NCBI GenBank assembly: GCA_902799905.1
Contig: CADCCB010000027.1
Location: forward strand, 1-40,239
DNA from: an uncultured Prevotellaceae bacterium
GTDB taxonomy: Bacteria; Bacteroidota; Bacteroidia; Bacteroidales; Bacteroidaceae
Reading direction: 5' to 3'
DNA length: 40,239 nucleotides
The notes beneath the pieces were generated by a model. It did not search any database. It had not been told where the DNA came from and saw only the letters and a program-made list of their open reading frames with translations. Positions 26,701-34,606 of the stretch are shown one piece after another. A program made the translations under genes and the position numbers. How positions within the stretch are numbered: position 1 is the stretch's first letter; each line of letters begins with the position of its first letter.

Positions 26701-29700
26701 CTAAACTGAGAATCAGTGGTGGCTCATACGTTCCTTACTTCGCTGTAGAGAAGGTTGACCCGAAGGATATTCCAAGCGATGTGAAGTTCATCTTCGACAT
26801 TACCGAGAGTGGTGCTGAGGGTGTTGCTCCAGCAGAAGAGATTGCAGGAATTGGCAAGAAGTACACATTGCCCAAGAACTTCACGCTCTATAAGGAAGGT
26901 GCTACGCTGACAGGCTGGACCGACGGTACCAACACCTACGCTCCTGGCGAGGAAATCACGGCTCCCGATGCAGAGAGCGTAACATTGACTCCTGTATTCA
27001 CTGCCAACACCGTTTCACTGGCCGACCGCACAGAGCCCGTTACACTGAAGTATAACTTCCGTCGCGACGCAGGTGCTCCTACCGTTGCTTACCAGAACGC
27101 TACCGGCATTTGGGTTGCTCAGGCTACCATCGGTGACAAGGTCATTGATGTGAAAGCTGACTTCGACACCAACAACGGTGGTAAGTTCGCCAATGGTGCT
27201 TGGACTGACTGGGCACAGCTTAACAACGGAACCAAGTGGACCATTCCTTCTTGCAAGGGTGCTACCGTCAGCATCGAGGCTTATAACGAGTTGACAACAA
27301 CCTCTATCGACGGACAGACCGACTACACCAGCGGTAAGACTATCAACTACACCGTTGCCAGTGCTGCTGAGACTGTTGACGTCGTGATTGGCAATGATGG
27401 TTCTTACTATCGTTACATCCAGGTTGTGCTGCCTGTTGTACAGAGTCAGGGCGGTGGAAAAAACTATGACAATGCTGATGCCAAGGTGGTGTGGGCCATG
27501 ACTGATGCCACAAATATGTCAGCCAATGTCGTAACTCCCGATGGTATCTTTAGCACGGCAGCCGTAAATACTGGCGACATCACCCTCAACGGTTCTGGCA
27601 CAGGTCAGGCTACCTATCCTGATGGAAAAACCGTAACCTTCATTAAGTTGCGTCCCGCTGGTTCTACGCAAACTGTGGAGTGGGCCGTAAAACCCGCTGC
27701 TGGTCTGACATTCAAGCCGACTAAGATTAGTGCTTACATCATCCGCTTCGGAACTGATGCCGAGAATGGTATCACTATTTCCGCAAAAGTTGGTGATGGC
27801 GAGGCTATCACATTAGGCAACTTCACCGCTCCGCGCAACAACAAGACTCAAGCCGAAGACAAATTTGGCAAGAACAGCAACTACACCAACCACTTTGAAA
27901 TTGAACTGACTGCTGAACAGCAGGCCGCACTGGCTTCTGCTGATGGTCTTTCTGTATTTGGAACTGTTGGTGTTGGCGGTGGTAAGGATGGTGGCTATGC
28001 AGAGATGACCATTGATGGTATCATCAACGGTACCGTGGCTGATGTCAATCAATATACGCTGGCAACAGTCGTTTCTCCCGAGGAGGCTGGCTCTATCAAT
28101 GTCTATCCCGCTGCCGAGCAGTATGAGGAAGGTAGCGAAGTCACTCTGACTGCTACCGAAAACTTCGGTTATGATTTCGTCAACTGGACCAACGCTGCCG
28201 GTGACGAAGTATCTACTGAGGCTAAGTTCAAGTACACCATGACTGCCGATGAGACGCTGACCGCTAACTTCAGAGCCGTTGAGACCTACGAACTGGCTCT
28301 GACCATCGATGGCACCAACCCCTACATGGTAACCATTAGCCCTGCTCCTACACTGGTTGACGGAAAGATGATGTACGAGGCTGGCACGACTGTTGAACTG
28401 AACGCCAACCAGTATGATGGTCTCGTGACCTTCACCAACTGGAGCGACGGTGAGACCGCTGCCAACAAGATTGTCAAGATGGACAACAACGTGACGCTGT
28501 CCGCTATCTATGCTCAGGCCGACATTATTGCCGGTTGGGACTTCTACAAGGCTGGTGGCAATGGCCGTAAGGCAGACTTTGCTGCTGCGGACAACGATGC
28601 TGACGCTCTGAGCCTGGTGAACACCGAGACTGGTGAGACACAGGGCTGGCTCGACAAGAGCACCGAAGCCGCTGGCGGCTATGAGAGTTTCAAGGGTGCA
28701 GCCGTCAACTGGCGCACTGGTTCCAGCAATGGCGACGTAGGTAACTGGCACTGGCAGACTAAGGTCAATGCCGAGGCCTTCACTAACATCACCGTTCAGT
28801 TCCAGATGCTCTACAACTACAATGCTTACCAGAGGTACAACGCAGAATTCTCTACTGATGGTGAGAACTGGACCAACTTCGGTAGCATTACGATGGAGGG
28901 TGCCAAGAATCCTGCTTCGTTCAACGAGACACTGCCTGAGGCTGCCAACAACCAGAAGGATCTCTTTATCCGTATGATTGCCGACAAGACCTCGAATGTT
29001 GACGGTTCGGCTTCAGCCAACGACGGCAACACGCTGGCTATGTTCTTCATCACTGGCACACCGAAACTGGTTGACGATCCCGTGGCTCCTGCCCTCGTAT
29101 CGTCAGTACCTGCCGATGGTGCTACTGGTGCTTCCGCATCGGGTAAGATTGTGCTTAACTTCGACAAGAAGGTACAGGTGCTTGAGGGTGCTGTTGCTAC
29201 ACTCGGCACCATGGAACTGACTCCTACCGTCAGCGGCAAGGTCATCACCTTCGAATACAAAGGTCTTGAGTACAGCAAAGAATACACCTTCACCCTGCCT
29301 GCCAACACGGTGCAGAACCTGACAGGTGCTACACTCGCTGATGCTATCGCTATCAACTTCACCACCATGGAACGCCCGACTATTGAGAAAGGTCTCTATG
29401 ACGAAGTGGTCTCTACTGCTGAGGAACTCGCTGCCGCCATCAAGGCTGCCAACGAGCGTGCCGACAAGACCACTCGCTATCGTATCTTCATCAAGAAGGG
29501 TACCTATGCATTGCCAAGTGGTGCCAACAAGCACTACACACATACCAACAGCAGCACTGGCGAGGTTTACTTCAATCAGGACCGTCCAGATCCCATCACC
29601 TATGTAACAGGTGGCAAGATCTCGTTCATCGGCGAAGACCGTGACGCTACCATCATCACACAGGCTGCTGCCAACGAGACATTCGCAGGCCAGTTTGGAA

Positions 29701-30785
29701 CGACCAGCATCTACGACGGTATCGGCAATAGTGACGTACTGCAGTTGAGTGGCGATGATTACTACTTCCAGGATCTCACCATCAAGAGTGGTATTGAAGA
29801 TGCAAGAGGCCGTAACCTTGCCGTTCAGGATAAGAGTAAGAAGAGCATCTACAAGAACGTATGTCTCTTCGGTTATCAGGACACCTGGACCTCTAACAAC
29901 GACAATGGCCTGTACTACTTCGAGGGTGGTATCATCCGTGGACGTACTGACTACATCTGCGGTAAGGGTGACGCTTACTTCGACCAGGTTGAGTTCCGTC
30001 AGATTGCCGGTGGCTACTGCGCTGTTCCTTCGAAACCCGCAAACATCGGTTGGGTCATGAAAGACTGTGTCATCAATGGTGACGGCTCTGGCGTCGATGG
30101 CAACTACACCCTCGGTCGTCCTTGGGGCTCTGGCACTCCTGTGGCTGTCTGGATCGACACCAAGATGAATGTCGTGCCTTCGGCTATCGGCTGGAATGAG
30201 ATGGGTACAGGCTGGCCCAAGCGCTTCGCTGAGTACAACTCGACAACTTCTACCGGTAGTGTCATCGACCTGAGTGGTCGTAAGAAGACCTTCGGTGACG
30301 GTCATGTCAACAACCCAGTGCTGACTGCTGAGGAGGCTCTGGAATACAGCGACAAGGACAAGATGTTCGGCGACTGGAACCCACAACTCATGACGGAATC
30401 GGCTCCTATGGTCACCGATGTGAAACTCGTGGGAACCATCCTCTCATGGACAGGCAACAGTTACTCTCTGTTGTATGCTATCTGCAAGAATGGTGAGATC
30501 ATCGCCTACACGAAGGATACCACCTTCGATCTGAGCACGCTCTCATCCGAAGAGGCTGGCTCTCGCAGAGGTGGAGAAGAGTCTGTTGTTTACTCCGTAC
30601 GTGCCGCCAACGAGATGGGTGGTCTGGGTGAAGCCGCCGAGGCTGTCGTCGCCACCGGCATCGAAGAGATTGCTCCTGCTACGACCACTGCCGATGGCAA
30701 GGTCTACAACCTGCAAGGCATTCGCGTAGACAAGGCTCAGAAGGGTCTCTACATCATCAATGGCCGCAAGGTCGTGATTAAGTGA
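23757..30785 (+). CDS. Giant CE8 pectin methylesterase with duplicated beta-modules
   Basis: This is a 2342-residue secreted protein. In order it has a signal peptide (about 1-29); a beta-domain common in Bacteroidetes exoproteins, ending AIQLYKK (31-182); a Big_2 Ig-like domain (198-289); an OB-like region (291-472); two copies of a 373-residue module beginning DIKADFTNQSFF (482-854 and 855-1225); a beta-module (1236-1430); two InlB-type repeats (1433-1587); a jelly-roll-like region (1588-1772); a Big_5 domain (1774-1872); the CE8 beta-helix (about 1882-2214); and a GRKVVIK tail. CE8 catalytic residues are present: Gln2041 and Asp2042 in YQDT, Asp2065 in DYICG (usually DFIFG) and Arg2121 in LGRPW. 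It should demethylate homogalacturonan, with the long N-terminal part giving surface reach or carbohydrate binding. Confidence 0.9.
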   Translation: MKYKLLRLSFLSMLVMLFVGGAWTPSRAATVNYEKITSVDDLTNGEYLIVYETGNVAFNGGLATLDASENTIAVEITDGKIASSNEVNGAIFLIEKWQNGHYTLKAGGENYIGVSSNSNGLKQTDNQDAYLHDISFDDDGNVIIAAVFDGSTMTLRYNKASNQLRFRYYKSGQEAIQLYKKVTTSGGGDDNPDTRVTTAVTLTEGYATTGEVGSRIALPRYTVTTAIGSVLESAIVTWESSNTNVATIDAENKVINLIAAGTTTIKATYAGDETNYKPSTASYTLTVNSQAITITSLYELQNQVTSTSTPANITFRDVQVVYVNGNNAYLADANGYGALLYTKNHGLEAGQVLNGTNAAKIVLYQGNAEITDFTKEGLTISKAEVTPTVTTINAITKAQQSTLVTLKNVTASVSEDGKTITLADGDKTITFYDKFKTNVTIKNGKSYDITGVIVLYNETIEICPRTADDVAKVQAQPEQWKWADIKADFTNQSFFTEADANGATAGLKMNEDGTFTRVVADDATANAVISGKWHSKEHGISNFSATVKVEGPVKIILGTCAWGGNVTVKNAEGTEVVPSFTTNTGACYHQDMAKNVVAAYYTGEATTLTIAGGSYVPFFAVLKVNPEDIPHTAKVTFALGESGAEGVLPDAIEKNIGEKVKIPANTTLYAEGKTLTTWTDGTNQYKAGDEITLAENVTLAPVFTANEVSLADRTSAVHLEWPLGVSSGAGKINIEGKKGIIVCQTDVNGKKIDVKMDVDATSGKINNERGDQWAQVNAGTKFTIPSCKGAYIAIEAYEDITTTTIDGKTDYTHGQNIAYTATANTETIDIVIGDGKYYSIVKVDLPVVAQEESKFVDIKADFTNQSFFTTADAEMTRAGLKMNQDGTFTRVSVEDETANAIITGKYHSDDHGISNFMAMVDVEGPVKITMGTCAWGGDVTVQTQNGANLTTIGTFNTNTGACYHNDKENNVVSFYYKEEVATKLRISGGSYVPYFAVEKVDPKDIPSDVKFIFDITESGAEGVAPAEEIAGIGKKYTLPKNFTLYKEGATLTGWTDGTNTYAPGEEITAPDAESVTLTPVFTANTVSLADRTEPVTLKYNFRRDAGAPTVAYQNATGIWVAQATIGDKVIDVKADFDTNNGGKFANGAWTDWAQLNNGTKWTIPSCKGATVSIEAYNELTTTSIDGQTDYTSGKTINYTVASAAETVDVVIGNDGSYYRYIQVVLPVVQSQGGGKNYDNADAKVVWAMTDATNMSANVVTPDGIFSTAAVNTGDITLNGSGTGQATYPDGKTVTFIKLRPAGSTQTVEWAVKPAAGLTFKPTKISAYIIRFGTDAENGITISAKVGDGEAITLGNFTAPRNNKTQAEDKFGKNSNYTNHFEIELTAEQQAALASADGLSVFGTVGVGGGKDGGYAEMTIDGIINGTVADVNQYTLATVVSPEEAGSINVYPAAEQYEEGSEVTLTATENFGYDFVNWTNAAGDEVSTEAKFKYTMTADETLTANFRAVETYELALTIDGTNPYMVTISPAPTLVDGKMMYEAGTTVELNANQYDGLVTFTNWSDGETAANKIVKMDNNVTLSAIYAQADIIAGWDFYKAGGNGRKADFAAADNDADALSLVNTETGETQGWLDKSTEAAGGYESFKGAAVNWRTGSSNGDVGNWHWQTKVNAEAFTNITVQFQMLYNYNAYQRYNAEFSTDGENWTNFGSITMEGAKNPASFNETLPEAANNQKDLFIRMIADKTSNVDGSASANDGNTLAMFFITGTPKLVDDPVAPALVSSVPADGATGASASGKIVLNFDKKVQVLEGAVATLGTMELTPTVSGKVITFEYKGLEYSKEYTFTLPANTVQNLTGATLADAIAINFTTMERPTIEKGLYDEVVSTAEELAAAIKAANERADKTTRYRIFIKKGTYALPSGANKHYTHTNSSTGEVYFNQDRPDPITYVTGGKISFIGEDRDATIITQAAANETFAGQFGTTSIYDGIGNSDVLQLSGDDYYFQDLTIKSGIEDARGRNLAVQDKSKKSIYKNVCLFGYQDTWTSNNDNGLYYFEGGIIRGRTDYICGKGDAYFDQVEFRQIAGGYCAVPSKPANIGWVMKDCVINGDGSGVDGNYTLGRPWGSGTPVAVWIDTKMNVVPSAIGWNEMGTGWPKRFAEYNSTTSTGSVIDLSGRKKTFGDGHVNNPVLTAEEALEYSDKDKMFGDWNPQLMTESAPMVTDVKLVGTILSWTGNSYSLLYAICKNGEIIAYTKDTTFDLSTLSSEEAGSRRGGEESVVYSVRAANEMGGLGEAAEAVVATGIEEIAPATTTADGKVYNLQGIRVDKAQKGLYIINGRKVVIK
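25200..27437 (+). repeat. Internal tandem duplication of about 1119 bp in the CE8 gene
   Basis: Copy 1 runs from 25200 to about 26318, and copy 2 from 26319 to about 27437. Landmarks recur in the same order: DIKADFTNQSFF, LKMNxDGTFTRV, GTCAWGGxVTV, NTNTGACYH, GGSYVPxFAV, ESGAEGV, VSLADRT, TxWTIPSCKGA and DYTxGxxIxYT. Protein similarity is high but DNA has diverged, so it is an old duplication. Confidence 0.88.
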
Positions 30786-31001
30786 GAATAAAGCAAGAAC
30801 TCGTTCATGCTTTATCGAGCGTGAACGAGCTCGAGCTGAACCCGCAAGGTCGTGATTAAGTGAGAATAAAGCAAGAACTCGTTCATGCTTTATCGAGCGT
30901 GAACGAGCTCGAGCTGAACGCTCAAGGTCGTGATTAAGTGAGAATTCGGCTGCAAAACAGCCGAACACACAACATCGGCTGCTGAGCAAGGTCGTGATTA
31001 A
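30764..31001 (+). repeat. Repeated copies of the CE8 gene's own 3' end
   Basis: A 78-bp unit (30764-30841) contains the last five to six codons, the stop and a hairpin. It is repeated identically at 30842-30919. A third, partial copy (30920-30945) leads into a different hairpin (TTCGGCTG-CAAAA-CAGCCGAA, 30945-30965). A fourth copy of the core CAAGGTCGTGATTAA lies at 30987-31001. Each full unit holds an imperfect 11-bp stem (30800-30810 with 30819-30829). From 30786 to 31204 there is no gene. Confidence 0.93.
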
Positions 31002-31068
31002 ATAATAGACGAACTAATAATGTTCGGTGCTCGGCTGCTTTGCAGTCGAGTCCAGCGACCACAAAAAT

Positions 31069-31104
31069 GGCGCCCCCGTGCAACAGGCATTGGGGCGCCT
31101 TTTT
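31069..31104 (+). terminator. Strong rho-independent terminator
   Basis: GGCGCCCC (31069-31076) and GGGGCGCC (31092-31099) form a perfect 8-bp GC stem followed by five T. It ends the CE8 transcript about 280 bp after the stop, beyond the repeated 3' ends. Confidence 0.88.
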
Positions 31105-31179
31105 GTATAGCAGCCAATTGGGGGCATGGTCAAAATCTTAACAAATCTAAATTATTTTCTCGTTGATATGAAAAAATCG

Positions 31180-31187
31180 TACCTTTG
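31180..31187 (+). promoter_or_regulatory. -7 element for the dus-regulator operon
   Basis: TACCTTTG lies 17 bp before the dus ATG. The upstream region is AT-rich but lacks a TTTG at the exact -33 position. Confidence 0.6.
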
Positions 31188-31204
31188 CCATCTAAAACAA
31201 AGAG

Positions 31205-32152
31205 ATGAAAATAGGTGAGATAGAATTTGGCCCCCGTCCGGTGTTCCTGGCACCGATGGAAGACGTGACCGACATCGGGTTCCGACTGCTGTGCAAGCGG
31301 TTCGGAGCGGCGATGGTCTATACCGAGTTCGTGTCGGCAGAGGCCCTGATACGCGACGTGAAATCGACACAGCAGAAACTGACCATCAGCGACGAGGAGC
31401 GGCCTGTGGGCATACAGATCTACGGTCGCGACGTCGAGGCGATGGTCGAGGCGGCACGCATCGTCGAGCAGGCGGGCCCTGACCTCATCGACCTGAACTT
31501 CGGCTGCCCTGTGAAGAAGGTGGCTGGCAAGGGAGCCGGTGCCGGCATGCTTCAAAATATCCCCAAGATGTTGGAGATCACGCGAAAGGTGGTGGATGCC
31601 GTCAAACTGCCCGTCACTGTGAAGACCCGCCTGGGCTGGAACCACGAGCAACTCATCATCACCGAGTTGGCTGAGCAGTTGCAGGACTGCGGCATCAAGG
31701 CACTGACCATTCACGGTCGGACACGGGCTCAGATGTACACAGGCGAGGCCGACTGGACGCTCATCGGCGAGGTGAAGCGCAATCCGCGCATACAGATACC
31801 CATCATCGGCAATGGCGACATCAAGTCCTTGGACGATGCCGACCGTGCCTTCGACACTTATGGCGTGGATGCCGTGATGATAGGACGGGCCACCTTCGGC
31901 TGTCCCTGGATTTTCAGTCGTGAGCCACTGTCGCTCGACGAGAAGATCGACGTGCTGGAAGAGCAGTTACGCATCAACATAGAGCGTATCGACGAGTATC
32001 GCGGCATACTGCACACCCGTCGTCACCTGGCAGCGACACCCGTCTTCAAGGCCATACCCAATTTCCGCCAGACACGCATCGCCATGCTGCGGGCTGAAAA
32101 GGAGGACGAACTGCTCAGCATACTGGAACAAACGAGACAAATGCTCAGATGA
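31205..32152 (+). CDS. dus: tRNA-dihydrouridine synthase (DusB-like)
   Basis: This is a 315-residue FMN-dependent TIM-barrel enzyme that reduces uridines to dihydrouridine in tRNA. Family signatures are visible: LAPMEDVTDIGFR-type start, LNFGCPVKKVAGKGAGAG (the Cys of GCP is the catalytic one), VKTRLGW, IHGRTRAQMYTG, IIGNGDI and VMIGRATFGCPWIF. The length is normal. It is a housekeeping gene whose TGA overlaps the regulator's ATG (32149-32152), so the regulator may be expressed with constant housekeeping transcription. Confidence 0.94.
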   Translation: MKIGEIEFGPRPVFLAPMEDVTDIGFRLLCKRFGAAMVYTEFVSAEALIRDVKSTQQKLTISDEERPVGIQIYGRDVEAMVEAARIVEQAGPDLIDLNFGCPVKKVAGKGAGAGMLQNIPKMLEITRKVVDAVKLPVTVKTRLGWNHEQLIITELAEQLQDCGIKALTIHGRTRAQMYTGEADWTLIGEVKRNPRIQIPIIGNGDIKSLDDADRAFDTYGVDAVMIGRATFGCPWIFSREPLSLDEKIDVLEEQLRINIERIDEYRGILHTRRHLAATPVFKAIPNFRQTRIAMLRAEKEDELLSILEQTRQMLR

Positions 32153-34503
32153 GACTTCACACCACCATCATCGCGCTCTTGCTGACGCTCTGCCTGCAGG
32201 CACAAGACCTGTGGGAACTGCACCGTTACGACGAGACCAACAGCACGCTGGAGGGTCATACCACCCAGATACTGCAAGACCACGACGGCCTGCTGTGGAT
32301 AGCGACATGGAACGGTCTGTGCCGCTTCGACGGCTATGAGTTCCGACGCTTGAAGCCGCAACCGGGCGATGGCTGTTCGATGTCATCGGACCGTATCCGT
32401 AATATCTGGCTCTCCGATGATGGCGACATCTTTCTGCGGGTGGATGACGACACCTGCCGCTTCGACACCAGGACCTACCGTTTTTATGACCTAACCAGTG
32501 AGGAAGAGCATCGACAGGCTAGGGAGAGCCTGAACAATCAGCCCACACGGGGTAAGCACAAGGACGGCTATTTCTGCTATAAGGACCCGCAGGGACTGGA
32601 ATGGCAGATTCGCGACGATGCCCTCTACTGCATGAGTGCCACACCACAACCTACCTCACCGCTGCCCATGCAGCACGAGGCGATGGTGCGTTGCATCCAG
32701 AAAGACAACAAGGGTCGCGTGTGGGTGACCACCAAGGAGGATGCCACCGTCAGGCTGCTCGACAATGGCGGCAATGAACTGGGCTACCTGACGACCGACG
32801 GACGGTTGGCACGCGGCTATCAGACCTTCGGCCATCCCGTCTATTGCATCACTCAGACACGCAGCGGCCGTATCTGGCTGGGCTGTAAACCGGGAGGACT
32901 CTACCGACTGACGGAGACAACAGCAAACCACTTCAGCGTGGAGCCCGTAGAGGGATTGAACAACGACCAAGTCTATGCCATTGCCGAGGACCGGCAGGGC
33001 CGTCTGTGGGTGGCCACCCTGGGCGGAGGCATCGCCTGTATAGAGGATGCCGACGGCGCACACCCACAGGTCATCGGTCCTATGGCTGGCTATCCTCAGG
33101 ATGTGTGCCAGAAAGTGCGCCACATACTGATTACCCCCGACAACATCCTGCTGGCTGCCACCACCGAGGGTCTCATCGTCGGTCAGATAGAGGAAAATAT
33201 CAAAAACATGCGATTCCATCGGCATATCAAGGAGTCACATAGGCAGGAGTCCCTCAGTTGCAACGCCACGATGGACATCGTACGCACACACGATGGCCGT
33301 CTGTTTGTAGCCACAGAGACGGGCGGCATCTGCGAGATTGTCAGCGACGATCTGCTGGCCGATACCCTCTCCTTCCGTCATCTGACGATGCAGAACGACA
33401 TGCTGCCCACCGACATGACCATCGGCATGACACTGGCCGACGACAGTCTGTTGATGGTGGTCTGTCCCAGACAACTGGTCAGTCTGGACATCAACAAGGG
33501 TACCTACGAGAACCTGGACCACCACTTCTTTCATCAGATATACCGCTTCAGCGAGGGCCGTCCGCTGCTGACTACCGACGACCGCTGGCTGATACCCACC
33601 CTGCAGGGAGCCGTCTGGCTGCCGCGTCTCCTGGCCCACCGCAGCAACTATACGCCACCGTTGCTTCTGACGAGCATTACCATCCTGCATGGGCAGGGAC
33701 TCGACGACACGGAGAACCTGGCCGTGACAAGGATGGACACCCTCAGGCTCAGTCCGTCGGAACGCAGCATCACCGTGCGCTTTGCCGCCCTCGACTATGT
33801 TGACCCCTCGGCCATCAACTACCAGTTCCGTCTGGACAACGACTCAGTGAACTGGACCAGTCTGGGCCACAACCACTCCATCACCCTACTCGACCTCAGA
33901 CCCGGCACCTACCAACTGGCCATTCGTTCGACGAACAGCGACGGTGTCTGGACTGACAACACTCGCACGCTGACCATCATCGTGGAGCCTACGTTCTGGG
34001 AGACACCCTGGGCCATCGTGCTGTTTGTCGTACTGGCACTGCTGGTAGTGGGCAGCATCGTCTATACCTATTTCTATATTCGTCGCATCAAGCACCGCCA
34101 GCAGGAGACGCTGGAAGCCTATCTGTCGTTGCTGGAGAAGATGGAGGTGGAGCAAGAAGTGCCGCAGGTCAAACAGACCGACGACCCCTTCATGCAGCAG
34201 GTACTGGCCTTCGTCGAGCAGAACATGGACAACAGCAATGCCGACATCAACCAGATGGCCGAAGCCTGTGCCGTGAGCCGCTCGGTGCTCCAGCGCAAGA
34301 TGAAGCAGTTGATGGGTGTCACACCAGCCGACTTCTTCAAGGAGGCACGTATCAAACGTGCCTGCCTGTTGCTGAAAAACGACGATTCCATCGTGTCAGA
34401 GGTTGCTTACAAGTGTGGTTTCAGCGACCCCAAGTATTTCAGTCGCTGCTTCCGTCAGTCCGTCGGCATGTCTCCCTCGGAGTATAAAAATCAGGTCAAA
34501 TAG
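32149..34503 (+). CDS. Membrane one-component regulator: propeller, Y_Y_Y, AraC HTH
   Basis: This 784-residue protein resembles a Bacteroidetes hybrid two-component system with the signalling middle removed. It has a signal peptide (about 1-18); propeller repeats such as GLLWIATWNGLCRFDGYEF (from residue 35) and GRLWVATLGGGIA; a Y_Y_Y domain (532-616); one membrane helix (about 620-642); a short linker (643-680); and an AraC-type DNA-binding domain (683-784; INQMAEACAVSRSVLQRKM, then VAYKCGFSDPKYFSRCFR). No histidine-kinase H-box, ATPase domain or receiver domain is present, and the linker is too short to hold one. Ligand binding outside must reach the HTH without phosphotransfer. Position between two pectin esterase genes suggests pectin-derived sugar sensing; this is inference. 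Confidence 0.9.
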   Translation: MRLHTTIIALLLTLCLQAQDLWELHRYDETNSTLEGHTTQILQDHDGLLWIATWNGLCRFDGYEFRRLKPQPGDGCSMSSDRIRNIWLSDDGDIFLRVDDDTCRFDTRTYRFYDLTSEEEHRQARESLNNQPTRGKHKDGYFCYKDPQGLEWQIRDDALYCMSATPQPTSPLPMQHEAMVRCIQKDNKGRVWVTTKEDATVRLLDNGGNELGYLTTDGRLARGYQTFGHPVYCITQTRSGRIWLGCKPGGLYRLTETTANHFSVEPVEGLNNDQVYAIAEDRQGRLWVATLGGGIACIEDADGAHPQVIGPMAGYPQDVCQKVRHILITPDNILLAATTEGLIVGQIEENIKNMRFHRHIKESHRQESLSCNATMDIVRTHDGRLFVATETGGICEIVSDDLLADTLSFRHLTMQNDMLPTDMTIGMTLADDSLLMVVCPRQLVSLDINKGTYENLDHHFFHQIYRFSEGRPLLTTDDRWLIPTLQGAVWLPRLLAHRSNYTPPLLLTSITILHGQGLDDTENLAVTRMDTLRLSPSERSITVRFAALDYVDPSAINYQFRLDNDSVNWTSLGHNHSITLLDLRPGTYQLAIRSTNSDGVWTDNTRTLTIIVEPTFWETPWAIVLFVVLALLVVGSIVYTYFYIRRIKHRQQETLEAYLSLLEKMEVEQEVPQVKQTDDPFMQQVLAFVEQNMDNSNADINQMAEACAVSRSVLQRKMKQLMGVTPADFFKEARIKRACLLLKNDDSIVSEVAYKCGFSDPKYFSRCFRQSVGMSPSEYKNQVK

Positions 34504-34576
34504 GTGGATTGACGGAATAGTCCACCTCATTGACCCGTTTTTACCCTCTCCCTTTCTTCTTTTCCATGTAATTTTG
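34502..34576 (+). promoter_or_regulatory. Small stem and -7 element before the CE12-CE8 gene
   Basis: AGGTGGA / TCCACCT (34502-34508 with 34521-34527) forms a 7-bp stem at the regulator's stop codon. TAATTTTG (34569-34576) lies 30 bp before the next start. The -33 position is CT-rich, not TTTG, as in the PL11 promoter, so an activator may be needed. Confidence 0.45.
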
Positions 34577-34606
34577 TGGCATCAAACAAACTGCTAACAA
34601 AATAAC

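Noticed and set aside
29103-30386. 427-codon open frame opposite the CE8 domain
   Set aside because: It lies antisense to the CE8 catalytic region with intact motifs; composition reflects codon bias of the real gene.
30786-31068. Extra small gene after the CE8 stop
   Set aside because: The region consists of repeated 3' ends, each with its own stop codons, plus hairpins; no reading frame with coding character.
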